Under the pieces are notes generated by a model. The model did not search any database, was not told the DNA's origin, and was given only the letters and a program-made list of their open reading frames with translations. Position numbers and translations under genes: made by a program. Shown here in pieces: positions 55,476 to 64,000 of a stretch of DNA of 64,000 bases. Within the stretch, counting starts at the first letter, position 1, and every line of letters begins with the position of its first letter. Origin of the DNA: Terrisporobacter sp. (lineage in GTDB: Bacteria > Bacillota_A > Clostridia > Peptostreptococcales > Peptostreptococcaceae); contig JARKUZ010000057.1 in assembly GCA_029851945.1 (NCBI GenBank), positions 1 through 64,000 of the forward strand, given 5' to 3'.

Positions 55476-56432
55476 ATGAACAATACAAATTCCTATGCAT
55501 TAGTATTCGGAGTATCAGTATTTGATATTTGTGGATTTACGGATAATAATTATAGATGTAATGACTCTAACCCAGGTCAAGTAAAGACTTCTTTTGGAGG
55601 TGTTTGTAGAAACATAGCTGAATGTATGTCTAGAGTAGGAGTTAATACGAAATTTATATCAATCTTAGGTGATGATGAAACAGGAAAGAGAATGATTGAA
55701 CATTCACAACTAATGAATTACGATATGAGTGATTCACTAATTATAGAAGGTGGACATACACCTACTTATATGGCAATACTTAATCATGAAGGTGAAATGG
55801 TATCAGCAGTAGTAGACATGAAAATAATAGATAGATTTACTACAGAGTTTATTGATTCTAAAGGTGATATTATAAGCAATTCTGAGTATATGATTTTAGA
55901 TTCAGATAGACCAGATATAGTAGAATATATATTAGAAAACTTTGAAGGAAAAACTAAATTTATACTAGATCCAGTTTCTGCTGCAAAAGCTGAAGGTGTA
56001 AAGCACTTAATTAAAAATTTCCATACAATAAAACCAAATAGATATGAAGCTGAGATAATGTGTGGATTTAAGATTAAAACTGAAGAAGATATAAGAAGAG
56101 CTGGAAAATACTTTGTTGATTTAGGTATAGAAAATGTATTTATCACATTAGATGAAGATGGAATATACTATAATAATGGAGTAGAAGAAGGTAAATTAAA
56201 AGCCAACGATGTAAAAGTTGTAAATGTTACAGGAGCAGGAGATTCTTTTGTAGCAGGCATAGCTCATGGTTATATGGAAAGTATATCTTTAGTAGATACA
56301 TTGAAATTTGCAATAGCCATGTCTACTATAACAATATCAACAGAGGAAACTATACATCCTAATATGTGCTATGATTTAGTTAAACATTATGTTGATAATA
56401 TAAATTGGACTCATATAAAATATAATAAATAA
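55476..56432 (+). CDS. PfkB-family carbohydrate kinase, pseudouridine-kinase-like
   Basis: 318 residues, ribokinase fold: FGGVCRNIAECMSRVGVNTKFISILGDDETGK (about 40-72) and the ATP/catalytic loop VVNVTGAGDSFVAGIAHG (about 249-266). The RNIAECMSRVG variant resembles PsuK/YeiI-type nucleoside kinases rather than fructokinase. Usually such a kinase is beside psuG; none is seen here. Substrate open between pseudouridine and another nucleoside or sugar. Single gene. Confidence 0.85.
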   Translation: MNNTNSYALVFGVSVFDICGFTDNNYRCNDSNPGQVKTSFGGVCRNIAECMSRVGVNTKFISILGDDETGKRMIEHSQLMNYDMSDSLIIEGGHTPTYMAILNHEGEMVSAVVDMKIIDRFTTEFIDSKGDIISNSEYMILDSDRPDIVEYILENFEGKTKFILDPVSAAKAEGVKHLIKNFHTIKPNRYEAEIMCGFKIKTEEDIRRAGKYFVDLGIENVFITLDEDGIYYNNGVEEGKLKANDVKVVNVTGAGDSFVAGIAHGYMESISLVDTLKFAIAMSTITISTEETIHPNMCYDLVKHYVDNINWTHIKYNK

Positions 56433-56445
56433 TTTTTTAATATCA

Positions 56446-56478
56446 AAATCTTTTCAAAAATGAAAGGATTTTTTTTTA
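56446..56478 (+). terminator. Terminator after the PfkB-type gene
   Basis: Stem AATCTTTTC / GAAAGGATT (one G-T pair) with a six-base loop and nine T residues. Confidence 0.8.
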
Positions 56479-56594
56479 TAAATTTTATACTTGTAAATTC
56501 TTAGGAAGTAATCATATAATACAATTACATAGTTATGCTAATATTTTCAAGAAAATCAATAAAATAATAATATAGCATAAAATAGGAGACAACA

Positions 56595-57632
56595 ATGAAA
56601 TTAAAGCATATAGTAATTGTAGAAGATGATGTATCTAACTTAAAATTTTTAGAAAAAATCCTGAAACCCTATTATAAGTTGAATTTATTAATATCTGGAG
56701 CTCAAGCTTTAAGGTTTTTAGAAAAAAATATACCAGATTTAATCTTATTAGATATTAATATGCCTGATATGGATGGTTACGAAACTTTATCAAGAATAAA
56801 GAAAGATAATAAGCTAGATAATATACCAGTTATATTGATAAGTGAGTTAGATAATATTAATGATGATTTTAGAGGGTTTGAATTAGGTGCAGTAGATATT
56901 GTATCAAAGTATATTCCTCAATTAATAATTAACAGAGTTAAACTTCATTTAGAAATTACTGAGTACAAAAATGATTTGGAAGAAAAAGTTCGAGAAAAAA
57001 CAGAACTAATAGAACATTTACAAGATGTAATGATGCTTGCTATAGCAGAGCTTGTAGAGTGTAGAGATGAAAATACAGGTGGACATATAAAGCGTACAGC
57101 TAATTATATGAAAATATTGTTGGATGAAATTGTTAAATCAGGCTTATATAGCGATATATTAACATCTGACTATGTGACAGATATAATTCGTTCGGCACCT
57201 TTACATGATGTAGGTAAAATAGGTATTAATGATGCAACACTTTTAAAAGCAAGACGTTTGGATGATGCAGAATTCGAGTATATGAAGAATCATGCAGAAC
57301 TTGGAGGTCAAACTATACAGAGGATGATAAATGAAACTAATGTAGAAAGTTTCTTATACATAGCAAAGGATATGGCTCATTATCATCATGAAAAATGGGA
57401 TGGAAGTGGTTATCCAAGAGGGCTAAAAGGTAAGGAAATACCAATAAGTGCTAGAATAATGGCAATAGTAGATATATACGATGCTCTAACAACAAAAAGA
57501 CCTTATAAGGAAGCTTTCTCACATGAAAAGGCATTAGAAATAATTTTAGAAGGAAAGGGAAAATCTTTTGATCCTAAAATAATAGAAATATTTGAAAATA
57601 TACATCATAAATTTAAGTCAGCGAAAATTTAA
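56595..57632 (+). CDS. Response regulator with HD-GYP domain (cyclic-di-GMP phosphodiesterase)
   Basis: 345 residues. Receiver domain (1-125) with acidic pocket EDD (10-12) and phospho-acceptor D53 in LILLDINMPDMDG, a coiled linker, and an HD-GYP domain (about 150-340): HIKRT, LHDVGKIGIND, NHAELGG and YHHEKWDGSGYPRGLKGKEIP, all metal-binding and GYP residues intact. Expected to hydrolyse cyclic-di-GMP when phosphorylated. In the switch region the usual Lys is K100 or so (IVSKYIP). No partner kinase is adjacent. Start behind AGGAGA. Confidence 0.93.
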   Translation: MKLKHIVIVEDDVSNLKFLEKILKPYYKLNLLISGAQALRFLEKNIPDLILLDINMPDMDGYETLSRIKKDNKLDNIPVILISELDNINDDFRGFELGAVDIVSKYIPQLIINRVKLHLEITEYKNDLEEKVREKTELIEHLQDVMMLAIAELVECRDENTGGHIKRTANYMKILLDEIVKSGLYSDILTSDYVTDIIRSAPLHDVGKIGINDATLLKARRLDDAEFEYMKNHAELGGQTIQRMINETNVESFLYIAKDMAHYHHEKWDGSGYPRGLKGKEIPISARIMAIVDIYDALTTKRPYKEAFSHEKALEIILEGKGKSFDPKIIEIFENIHHKFKSAKI

Positions 57633-57680
57633 TATATATATAGTATGTAATATAATATAAAAATTAAAAATAATTAAAGT

Positions 57681-57719
57681 AAAGGCTATAGTTTATATAA
57701 TATATTTCTATAGCCTTTT
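57681..57719. terminator. Bidirectional terminator between convergent genes
   Basis: Stem AAAGGCTATAG / CTATAGCCTTT with a 16-base loop; T tail on the plus strand. Confidence 0.8.
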
Positions 57720-57731
57720 AATATCTATATT

Positions 57732-58439
57732 TTAATGAAATTGGTGGACTGTTTTATGCTTTTTTAGTAACTTATTATTTATAATTTTCTTGTTTAGATA
57801 ATGAATATAAATTATAGGAGTTATTATAAATATTAAAAGCATTAATAAGGTTATAAAAAGCAAATAGTGTCCATTACTAAATATAAATATAGGAAAGAAA
57901 ACTATACCTCCACTTAACCATAGTAATCTACAAAACTTATGAACTTTTTTCAATATTAATTCACTTTGTAAAGTACACTTTGTTTTTACTGAAAAGCTAG
58001 AACTTATTTTAGAGTAAGGGATATAGTTACCTATAAAAGCAAAGATTAGACAAAGAGAACCACTAAAAAAGTTATAAAAATTAAATTTATCCAAACATGT
58101 TTCATAATTTATACTTATATAAAGTGTTACATAAACTAAAATATTTAAAATTATTAAAAAGAAATAATTATTATATTTAGTGATTTTATCTTCTTGTTCG
58201 TGATTGAATGTTAGTGTAAATAATTTTGGTTGTTCAATAACAAAGGCTAAAATTATTAATGGGACTATAAATAATTGATTTTTACTTCCCCATCCATTAA
58301 TAATTCCGTCAATATAGTAGTGAACAGGAATTCTATCTGGAATTATAGGATATAAGAAGAAGGTTGTTAGTAATGGTAGTGTACCAAAAACAGCATAAAA
58401 TAAATTAATAGTTTTATTAGTATTTTGTAAACCTTTCAT
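57732..58439 (-). CDS. DUF1648/SdpI-like membrane protein
   Basis: 235 residues with six or seven transmembrane helices. The opening YPIIPDRIPVHYYIDGIINGWGSK is the DUF1648 motif of SdpI-type proteins. In B. subtilis SdpI is the immunity protein for the SdpC toxin and a signal transducer; most homologues are untested and no sdpC-like gene is present. Start behind AGAGGACGAG. Single gene. Confidence 0.82.
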   Translation of the reverse strand: MKGLQNTNKTINLFYAVFGTLPLLTTFFLYPIIPDRIPVHYYIDGIINGWGSKNQLFIVPLIILAFVIEQPKLFTLTFNHEQEDKITKYNNYFFLIILNILVYVTLYISINYETCLDKFNFYNFFSGSLCLIFAFIGNYIPYSKISSSFSVKTKCTLQSELILKKVHKFCRLLWLSGGIVFFPIFIFSNGHYLLFITLLMLLIFIITPIIYIHYLNKKIINNKLLKKHKTVHQFH

Positions 58440-58661
58440 AATACTCGTCCTCTTTTATTAAAAATTTTTATTAAATAACTCTATATAATATTATATATTC
58501 AAATTTGCAAATGATGTTATAATATAACTTAAAAGCATATATATTTTTTCTTAGTTCAACCTCCATTAGTGAGCTAAGTGGCTCTAATATGAAAAAAGAT
58601 TTTGTGGTAAAATTTATTAGAGCATAGAAATATTAAGAGTTAAATATAAGGAGCATAATAA

Positions 58662-59132
58662 TTGAATAAAATAACAAAGACAATAATAATAATTAGTTGC
58701 ATGACAATTTTTCTAATAGGATGTAATAAAAATAATGAGTATATAAATAAATCAAATGAAAATAATATGGAAAATACATATCTAGAAGTAATCAAAGTAA
58801 CAGAGACAGCATATATGGACTATATCTATGATATATATTTAGATGAAGATAAATACTTAGGAAAGATGATTGAGATAGAGGGAATATTTACAAAAGATAA
58901 TAATGAAAATTTATATGTTTATAGATTAACTGATAGTACTCATGAGCATGATGATGAAATACATACAGAAGAAGTGATGAGTGGTTTCAGGTTTAAATGG
59001 GATGGTGAAGCTCCAAAGGAAAATGATTGGATAAAAGTTATTGGAGTATTAAAAAAAGAAGATGAAGAGATAATCATAGAAGCTGATTCTGTAGAGATAA
59101 TGAAAGAAAGAGGTACTGAAAAAGTTAGTTAA
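58662..59132 (+). CDS. Lipoprotein with OB-fold-like domain, TTG start
   Basis: 156 residues from a TTG at 58662, eight bases behind AAGGAG. Signal peptide with lipobox FLIGC (Cys near residue 21). The mature part, rich in charged residues, contains YLGKMIEIEGIFTKDN and, near the C-terminus, ENDWIKVIGVLKKED, a pattern resembling the OB-fold of DUF1980/YcgQ-type proteins, with a His-rich stretch THEHDDEIH between. The resemblance is weak. Likely attached to the outer face of the membrane; function unknown. Confidence 0.75.
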   Translation: MNKITKTIIIISCMTIFLIGCNKNNEYINKSNENNMENTYLEVIKVTETAYMDYIYDIYLDEDKYLGKMIEIEGIFTKDNNENLYVYRLTDSTHEHDDEIHTEEVMSGFRFKWDGEAPKENDWIKVIGVLKKEDEEIIIEADSVEIMKERGTEKVS

Positions 59133-59152
59133 AGTTATAATTATATATTGAT

Positions 59153-59200
59153 AAAAGGGCTATTTATATATATTAATAATATTTGGCAATAGCCCTTTTT
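59153..59200 (+). terminator. Terminator after the lipoprotein gene
   Basis: Stem AAAAGGGCTATT / AATAGCCCTTTT with a 23-base loop and T tail. Confidence 0.75.
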
Positions 59201-59228
59201 ATTATGCTTATATATTATGAGTAAATAA

Positions 59229-59879
59229 CTATTTGTTAAAATTCCATTCTGAATAAAATTCCTCTAAGAAAAGTTCCATAAATTTATGTCTTTCAACAGC
59301 AATATGTTTTGCTGTATCAGTATTCATTAAATCTTTTAATTTAAATAATTTCTCATAAAAGTGATTCACAGTATGATTTTTCTTATTTTTAACTTCATCT
59401 AAAGAAGTATATTCCATAGGTTTAATACTTGGATCATAAATAAGTCTATTTTTACTACCACCATAAGCAAAAGTTCGTGCAATTCCGATAGCACCAAGAG
59501 CATCTAATCTATCTGCATCTTGGACGATTTTTCCTTCTAAAGTATGTTGAGTTGAATCAACTATACCACCTTTGAAGGACATGGTTTTGATTATATTTAA
59601 TATAGTATCTATGTATTTTTCATCTAGATTTATAGATTTTAAAAAATTTCCTGTTATTGTGGTGTCGGTATCATTTTCTTTCCTAAATTTCCAATCATCA
59701 ATATCATGAAGTAGAGAAGTCATTTTTACGATGAATTCATCACCTTTTTCTTTTTTACAAATATATGATGCTAGATTATAAACTCTTTCTATATGAAACC
59801 AGTCATGACCAGATCCTTCACCATATAATCTATCCCTTACAAATGTTTTTGTTTGTTCTATGATTAGTTTTTTATTCAT
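59229..59879 (-). CDS. HD-domain metal-dependent phosphohydrolase
   Basis: 216 residues from the ATG at 59879 behind GAAAGGAAA; an in-frame start at 59906 is upstream of the site. HD residues: GHDWFHIERVYNLA (His), LLHDIDDWK (His-Asp), and the later Asp in IVQDADRLDALGAIGIAR. It belongs to the YedJ/YpgQ-type uncharacterised HD hydrolases, probably acting on nucleotides. Single gene. Confidence 0.9.
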   Translation of the reverse strand: MNKKLIIEQTKTFVRDRLYGEGSGHDWFHIERVYNLASYICKKEKGDEFIVKMTSLLHDIDDWKFRKENDTDTTITGNFLKSINLDEKYIDTILNIIKTMSFKGGIVDSTQHTLEGKIVQDADRLDALGAIGIARTFAYGGSKNRLIYDPSIKPMEYTSLDEVKNKKNHTVNHFYEKLFKLKDLMNTDTAKHIAVERHKFMELFLEEFYSEWNFNK

Positions 59880-59970
59880 ATTGTTTCCTTTCACATTTAA
59901 AAACATAATATTAAATTCTAGGTTTATTATAATACAACTTAGCTTTTAATACATAGATTTAAAAAATTAA

Positions 59971-60004
59971 AAGGAGCACAAATTATTGTAAATCTGTACT
60001 CCTT
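59971..60004 (-). terminator. Terminator of the MmpL/repeat-protein operon
   Basis: Stem AGGAGCACAAATTA / TAAATCTGTACTCCTT-type pairing (AAGGAGTACAGATTT on the minus strand, one mismatch) just beyond the stop codon at 60028. Confidence 0.6.
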
Positions 60005-60027
60005 ATTTGAAGAGTTAAAAATGAAAT

Positions 60028-62241
60028 TTACTTATTGAATTTGTTTTTTATCCAAGTCATGAAATTAGAATCTTCTTTGCTATCATCTTTGCTTGAGATA
60101 TTTGAGTTTGATTTTTTAGAAGAATTTTCTTGAGTAGAATCATTTTTGTCACTCTCTTGAACCTTCATAACAAATTTGACACTACCATCCATACTTTCAT
60201 CTATACCAGAGAAGTTATTGTAACTTTTAGAAGCATCTATTAATTTATCTTTTACTTCTATAGCTCCATCTATATCACTTATTAGTGTATTACCTTCACT
60301 TGATAATTTATCTAGGCCTTCAGTTTTAAGTTTATTTGCACCTTTATATAATTCATTTGAGCCATTTGCTAAACTTCCTATGCCATCTAAGATTTTACTT
60401 GAATTAGAAGCTAGTTCAGAAGAACCATTTTTTAGTGCTTTAACACCACTACCTAATTCGTTACCTCCAGATACTAAAGCAGAGGTACCATTTGATAATT
60501 CTTTACTACCATTATATGCAGAATTAGCACCAGCAGCTAATTGTGACGAACCTTCTTTCAATGATGCACTACCAGATGCCAAAGATTTTAATCCACTAGA
60601 AATAGAACTTGAGCCAGCGCTTAAACTTCCAAGCCCACCTTTCAAAGTAGATAAATTATTTTTAAGCTCTGTTATACCACTAGCAAGAGATTCTGATCCA
60701 GATAAAGCAGACTGCATACCATTTGATAAACTTTGTAAACCTTGTTTTTGACCACTTGATACAGCCTTTAACCCACCGCTTATTTGATCTAATGCATTAG
60801 CAGCAGATTCTAAATTTTTAGATTGAGAAGCCATAGTATTACCAAGATTTAATATATCTTGGGCTAACTGTTCATCACCTGCCTGAGAAGCTCTAGCAGC
60901 AAGAGATTGTATTTGTGAGCTAATAGATGATGAGTCACTACCACTATTTCTAAGTTGTGATGATACATTAGAAACCGAATCAGCAAGGGAACTTACTTTA
61001 TCAGTAGACGATATTAAGTCTTGTACTCCACTGTTACCATTGCTCAATCCTTCTTTTAAAGATATAGCTCCATTTTCTAGTTTTGCAGCTCCAGACTCTA
61101 ATTTACTAGCACCATCATAAGAAGAGTTAATACCACTATCTAAAGTAGGGTAACTACTATTTAATTTAGATGCCCCATCACTAACCTGTTTAGCCCCATC
61201 ACTTAGTTTACTAGAAGATGAACTCAAAGTTGAAAGTCCATTATTTAAAGCAACAGCGCCATTATTTAATTTTGGTAAATTTTCAAGTAGAGCAGATGCA
61301 CCATTATTTAAAGTCGTTATACCTTTATCTAAAGATTTGACACCTGCATCAAATTTTTTATAATTAGTATCTAAAGTATTAGCCCCATCATTAACTTGTT
61401 TAGCACCATCTACCAAGCTTTTACCACCTTCTTGTAATTGATCTAGAGAATTTTTCAAATCGCCAAAACTAGTGTCTGAATCTACATCTTCTAAATATTT
61501 AGAAACATCAGAAGTGGCGGCTATCATTATACTTGGCATTTCAAAGCTTGTAGTATTTCCCTCTATAACTATTTTATCTTTTAAATTTAGATAACTAGAT
61601 AGTTTGCTATCTAAATTAAGAGATTCTTTAAATCCAGGAATAGATACAAAAGTAATAGCAGCATTACTTCCTTCATCTAATAAAGTACCGGTGCTGGTTT
61701 TTATATCTTTAAAATTATCTCTATTTAAAATAATTTCAGATGCAGTTACAAAAGGTACGTATATAGTTCTATCTTTACCATTTACAGTTACATGTCTGCT
61801 TTCATTATTTTTTAAAGTAAGAGTAATTTTAAATTTACCACTTTGTCCTTGTATATCTTTAGGATTAACTTCTTTTCCATTTAATTCATATTTAATGTTT
61901 ACATTTATAGGTAGTTGTTTGTTGCTTTCACCTTCATAATATAAATCATCTTCTTTAATATTCCAAGTAACTTTATCTCCATTAATTTTAGGTTTCTCAT
62001 CACCTTTTATATTTTTTATGTTATTTAAATTACTTACATCATGTATAGTTCCTAAAGTAGATGAGGAATTGATCCAAGCTGATACGATGTTTTTATTAAC
62101 ATTACCATTTTCGTCTAATATAGAATAAACAGTTTCGTCTTTATTTATATTACTATCTGCAAATATACAAGATGTATTTCCTAACATTAATACTACAGTT
62201 GCAAGAGCAACAGATTTATTTTTTATTTCTTTATTAATCAT
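60028..62241 (-). CDS. Exported heptad-repeat protein of the YhgE/Pip-associated type
   Basis: 737 residues with a signal peptide (about 1-29, cut near IFADS). Residues 30-240 form a folded domain with several beta-strand-like segments. From about 245 to 670 the chain is a long array of 7-residue units, pattern L-x-x-G-A/S-x-x, e.g. DGAKQVNDGANTLD and DGAKQVSDGASKLN, as in YhgE/Pip and EsaA/YueB-type rod proteins. The end is polar (SKKSNSN ... NKFNK) with no membrane anchor. It follows the MmpL-type gene by 19 bases, so the two form an operon; the rod probably works with that exporter in the cell envelope. Confidence 0.82.
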   Translation of the reverse strand: MINKEIKNKSVALATVVLMLGNTSCIFADSNINKDETVYSILDENGNVNKNIVSAWINSSSTLGTIHDVSNLNNIKNIKGDEKPKINGDKVTWNIKEDDLYYEGESNKQLPINVNIKYELNGKEVNPKDIQGQSGKFKITLTLKNNESRHVTVNGKDRTIYVPFVTASEIILNRDNFKDIKTSTGTLLDEGSNAAITFVSIPGFKESLNLDSKLSSYLNLKDKIVIEGNTTSFEMPSIMIAATSDVSKYLEDVDSDTSFGDLKNSLDQLQEGGKSLVDGAKQVNDGANTLDTNYKKFDAGVKSLDKGITTLNNGASALLENLPKLNNGAVALNNGLSTLSSSSSKLSDGAKQVSDGASKLNSSYPTLDSGINSSYDGASKLESGAAKLENGAISLKEGLSNGNSGVQDLISSTDKVSSLADSVSNVSSQLRNSGSDSSSISSQIQSLAARASQAGDEQLAQDILNLGNTMASQSKNLESAANALDQISGGLKAVSSGQKQGLQSLSNGMQSALSGSESLASGITELKNNLSTLKGGLGSLSAGSSSISSGLKSLASGSASLKEGSSQLAAGANSAYNGSKELSNGTSALVSGGNELGSGVKALKNGSSELASNSSKILDGIGSLANGSNELYKGANKLKTEGLDKLSSEGNTLISDIDGAIEVKDKLIDASKSYNNFSGIDESMDGSVKFVMKVQESDKNDSTQENSSKKSNSNISSKDDSKEDSNFMTWIKNKFNK

Positions 62242-62260
62242 CTTAAAAGCCTCCCATAAA

Positions 62261-64000
62261 TTAATTAGTTTCCTTAGCTAGGTCATTTTTATCTATAAAA
62301 TTTTTACTCGTTTTTACTATTAAGCTTTCAAATAATAATAGTATGGCTGGTAAAATAAATATAATTATAAACATACTTACTATGGCACCTCTTGACATTA
62401 ATGAGCAAAGAGAACTAATCATCTCAAGTTTTGATAATAATCCTACACCAATAGTGGCGCCAAAGAATGTTAAAGCACTAGTTAATATAGAAGGTGCGCT
62501 ACCTTCTATAGAACGTTCCATTGCTTCGAACTTATTATATCCATTACTTCGTTCTTCTTTAAATCTAGAAGTTAGAAGTATTGCATAGTCAACAGTGGCT
62601 CCAAGTTGTATAGTACCAAGAACTATAGATGCTATAAATGGCTCTATTGTTCCTGTATAATAAGGAATGCCTAAGTTGACAAATATTGCACACTCAATAG
62701 CTAGAACTAAAATAATTGGAAGTGATATAGACTTAAATATAATTGCAATTATGATAAATATTGCTGCTGTTGAAACCACATTAACTTTTGTAAAGTCTGT
62801 ATCTGCTATTTTTATTAAATCTAGAGTAAGAGGTGCTTCACCACCAACTAATCCATTTTTATCATACTTATGAACTATTTTATTTAATTTTTCTATTTGG
62901 TCATTACATTCATCAGTAGCTGCTTTATATTTTGAATTGACTAATATTTCTTCATAACCATTAGATTTAATTTCACTTAAAATATCTTGTGGTAAGAAAT
63001 CTTGATTAATTCTTGGTCCTATATATTTTTCAAGACCTATGACAGAAGTAATACCATCAAGACCCTCAATTTCTTTTATCATCTTGCTTATATCATTTGG
63101 AGCAACAGAATCTTTTACTAAGATAAAGTTTGTACTTTCCATATCATAATCATTTTTCATTTTGTTTGTAGCAATAATTGATGGAAAATCATCTGGTAAA
63201 CTCTCATCCAGATTATAATAAACATCAGCATTTTTATATCCAAAGTAAGCAGGTATGAAGATTATTACAAAAAGAATAGATAATTTTTTATAATGTTTAA
63301 CTATACCTTTGGATATTTTTTTAAACTGTGGCAAAATAGTTTTATGTTTGTATTTCTCAATTTGCTTATCAAAGATAAGAACAAAAGAAGGTAGTATGGT
63401 AACAGTACTTATAACGCCTATTAATACACCTTTTGCCATTACTAATCCAATATCTTTACCAAATCCTAGTTCCATAACACATAAAGCTAAGAAGCCTGCA
63501 ATAGTAGTTATAGAACTACCAAAGACAGAAGTTACTGTATTTGTAATTGCTTTTGCCATAGCATCTTTCTTATCATTGGGATATTTATCCTTTTCTTCTT
63601 CATATCGGTGTAATAAGAATATGGAGTAGTCCATAGTAACACCAAGTTGTAAGACAGCTGCAAGAGCCTTAGTTATATATGATATTTCTCCAAATATAAT
63701 ATTTGATCCAAAGTTATATATAACTGCCATACCAATACTTGTTAAAAAAATCACAGGAATAACAGATGATTCTAAAGTGAGACCTAAGATTATTAAAATT
63801 AAAATACTAGCTGCTAATATATACAAAGGAACTTCTTTATCAGCTAAATCTTTTGTGTCTTTTAAAATTCCACACATACCACTTAAGAAAGATTGTTTAC
63901 CTGCTATGTTTCTAATGGAAGATACAGCATTTTGAGTTTTTATGTCTCCTGTAGCTTTTTCCATTTTGACTATCATCATAGTTGATTTGTCTCCATTATA
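62261..64000 (-). CDS. MmpL/RND-family exporter (5' part beyond the window)
   Basis: Open on the minus strand through the right edge; at least 579 residues are visible and the N-terminal part is missing. Two MMPL modules of about five helices each are seen: LAAVLQLGVTMDYSIFLLHRYEEEK (first) and VLGTIQLGATVDYAILLTSRFKEER (second), each with the conserved LGxTxDY helix that carries the proton-relay Asp-Tyr pair. Between them is an extracellular domain of about 200 residues. Such proteins export lipids or hydrophobic compounds. The heptad-repeat exported protein is co-transcribed downstream. Confidence 0.9.
   Translation of the reverse strand, partial: YNGDKSTMMIVKMEKATGDIKTQNAVSSIRNIAGKQSFLSGMCGILKDTKDLADKEVPLYILAASILILIILGLTLESSVIPVIFLTSIGMAVIYNFGSNIIFGEISYITKALAAVLQLGVTMDYSIFLLHRYEEEKDKYPNDKKDAMAKAITNTVTSVFGSSITTIAGFLALCVMELGFGKDIGLVMAKGVLIGVISTVTILPSFVLIFDKQIEKYKHKTILPQFKKISKGIVKHYKKLSILFVIIFIPAYFGYKNADVYYNLDESLPDDFPSIIATNKMKNDYDMESTNFILVKDSVAPNDISKMIKEIEGLDGITSVIGLEKYIGPRINQDFLPQDILSEIKSNGYEEILVNSKYKAATDECNDQIEKLNKIVHKYDKNGLVGGEAPLTLDLIKIADTDFTKVNVVSTAAIFIIIAIIFKSISLPIILVLAIECAIFVNLGIPYYTGTIEPFIASIVLGTIQLGATVDYAILLTSRFKEERSNGYNKFEAMERSIEGSAPSILTSALTFFGATIGVGLLSKLEMISSLCSLMSRGAIVSMFIIIFILPAILLLFESLIVKTSKNFIDKNDLAKETN

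Noticed and set aside
57732..58439. SdpI-like protein as immunity gene of a local toxin system.
   Set aside because: No sdpC- or sdpAB-like gene lies nearby; DUF1648 proteins are widespread without toxins.
60300..61450. Repeated DNA inside the heptad-repeat gene as a tandem-repeat locus.
   Set aside because: The repeats are protein-level heptads with diverged codons; they are explained by the coding sequence.

Overview
The window is about three-quarters A+T, with strong GGAGG-type ribosome binding sites, many TTG starts and compact, mostly monocistronic genes. The content (rubredoxin-first rubrerythrin, acetoacetate CoA-transferase and thiolase, siroheme reductase with ferredoxin clusters, 2-enoate-reductase-type flavoenzyme, CstA, MmpL-type exporter) points to an anaerobic, low-GC member of the Clostridia. 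Peptostreptococcaceae (Paraclostridium/Romboutsia/Terrisporobacter-like) is my best guess, made from gene style only. I see no rRNA, tRNA or CRISPR array.

Layout. 1-6.2 kb: a zinc-ribbon membrane protein (cut by the left edge), a DUF3810 metalloprotein, and a Bce-type antimicrobial-peptide module (response regulator, kinase, ABC ATPase, permease) with a dyad operator in the expected place. 6.4-13.6 kb: a small siroheme reductase divergent from a LysR regulator, a YkvI-type permease, an aromatic-acid-exporter-like protein, an unknown protein and the CstA transporter. 13.7-23.3 kb: a decayed radical-SAM gene, a 2-enoate/dienoyl-CoA-reductase-like enzyme, an orphan HTH regulator, and a short-chain fatty acid operon (thiolase, CoA-transferase subunits, AtoE) followed upstream by a LysR gene. 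23.6-33.3 kb: split ThrE exporter, Bcp peroxiredoxin, a frameshifted coat-like gene, a BNR-repeat membrane protein, Mrp, MurJ, TrhA/hemolysin III and a second FUSC-type protein. 33.5-42.5 kb: a Tn554-like transposon remnant, nrdEF with paired NrdR boxes, rubrerythrin, decayed DUF4269 and SPFH genes, signal peptidase I and a MATE pump. 42.6-53.5 kb: a compact SNF2 helicase, DUF4397 protein, acyl-ACP thioesterase, DegV, a second copy of the orphan regulator family divergent from an MFS transporter, a second MATE pump and a LacI regulator. 53.7-64 kb: decayed galK with intact galM, PfkB kinase, HD-GYP response regulator, SdpI-like protein, lipoprotein, HD hydrolase, and an operon of an MmpL-type exporter plus a long heptad-repeat exported protein (cut by the right edge).

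Functional threads. The ato operon with AtoE suits import and CoA-activation of short-chain acids and their conversion to or from acetyl-CoA; the neighbouring enoate-reductase-like flavoenzyme and a Rex-like box suggest redox-coupled control. The most interesting unexplained theme is a pair of paralogous regulators (16.5 and 47.6 kb), each divergent from a catabolic or transport gene, one preceded by four TTGAC pentamers at an exact 10-bp period. A second theme is decay: at least six genes are frameshifted or internally deleted, and two otherwise intact genes have ATA where an ATG should sit behind a good ribosome binding site.
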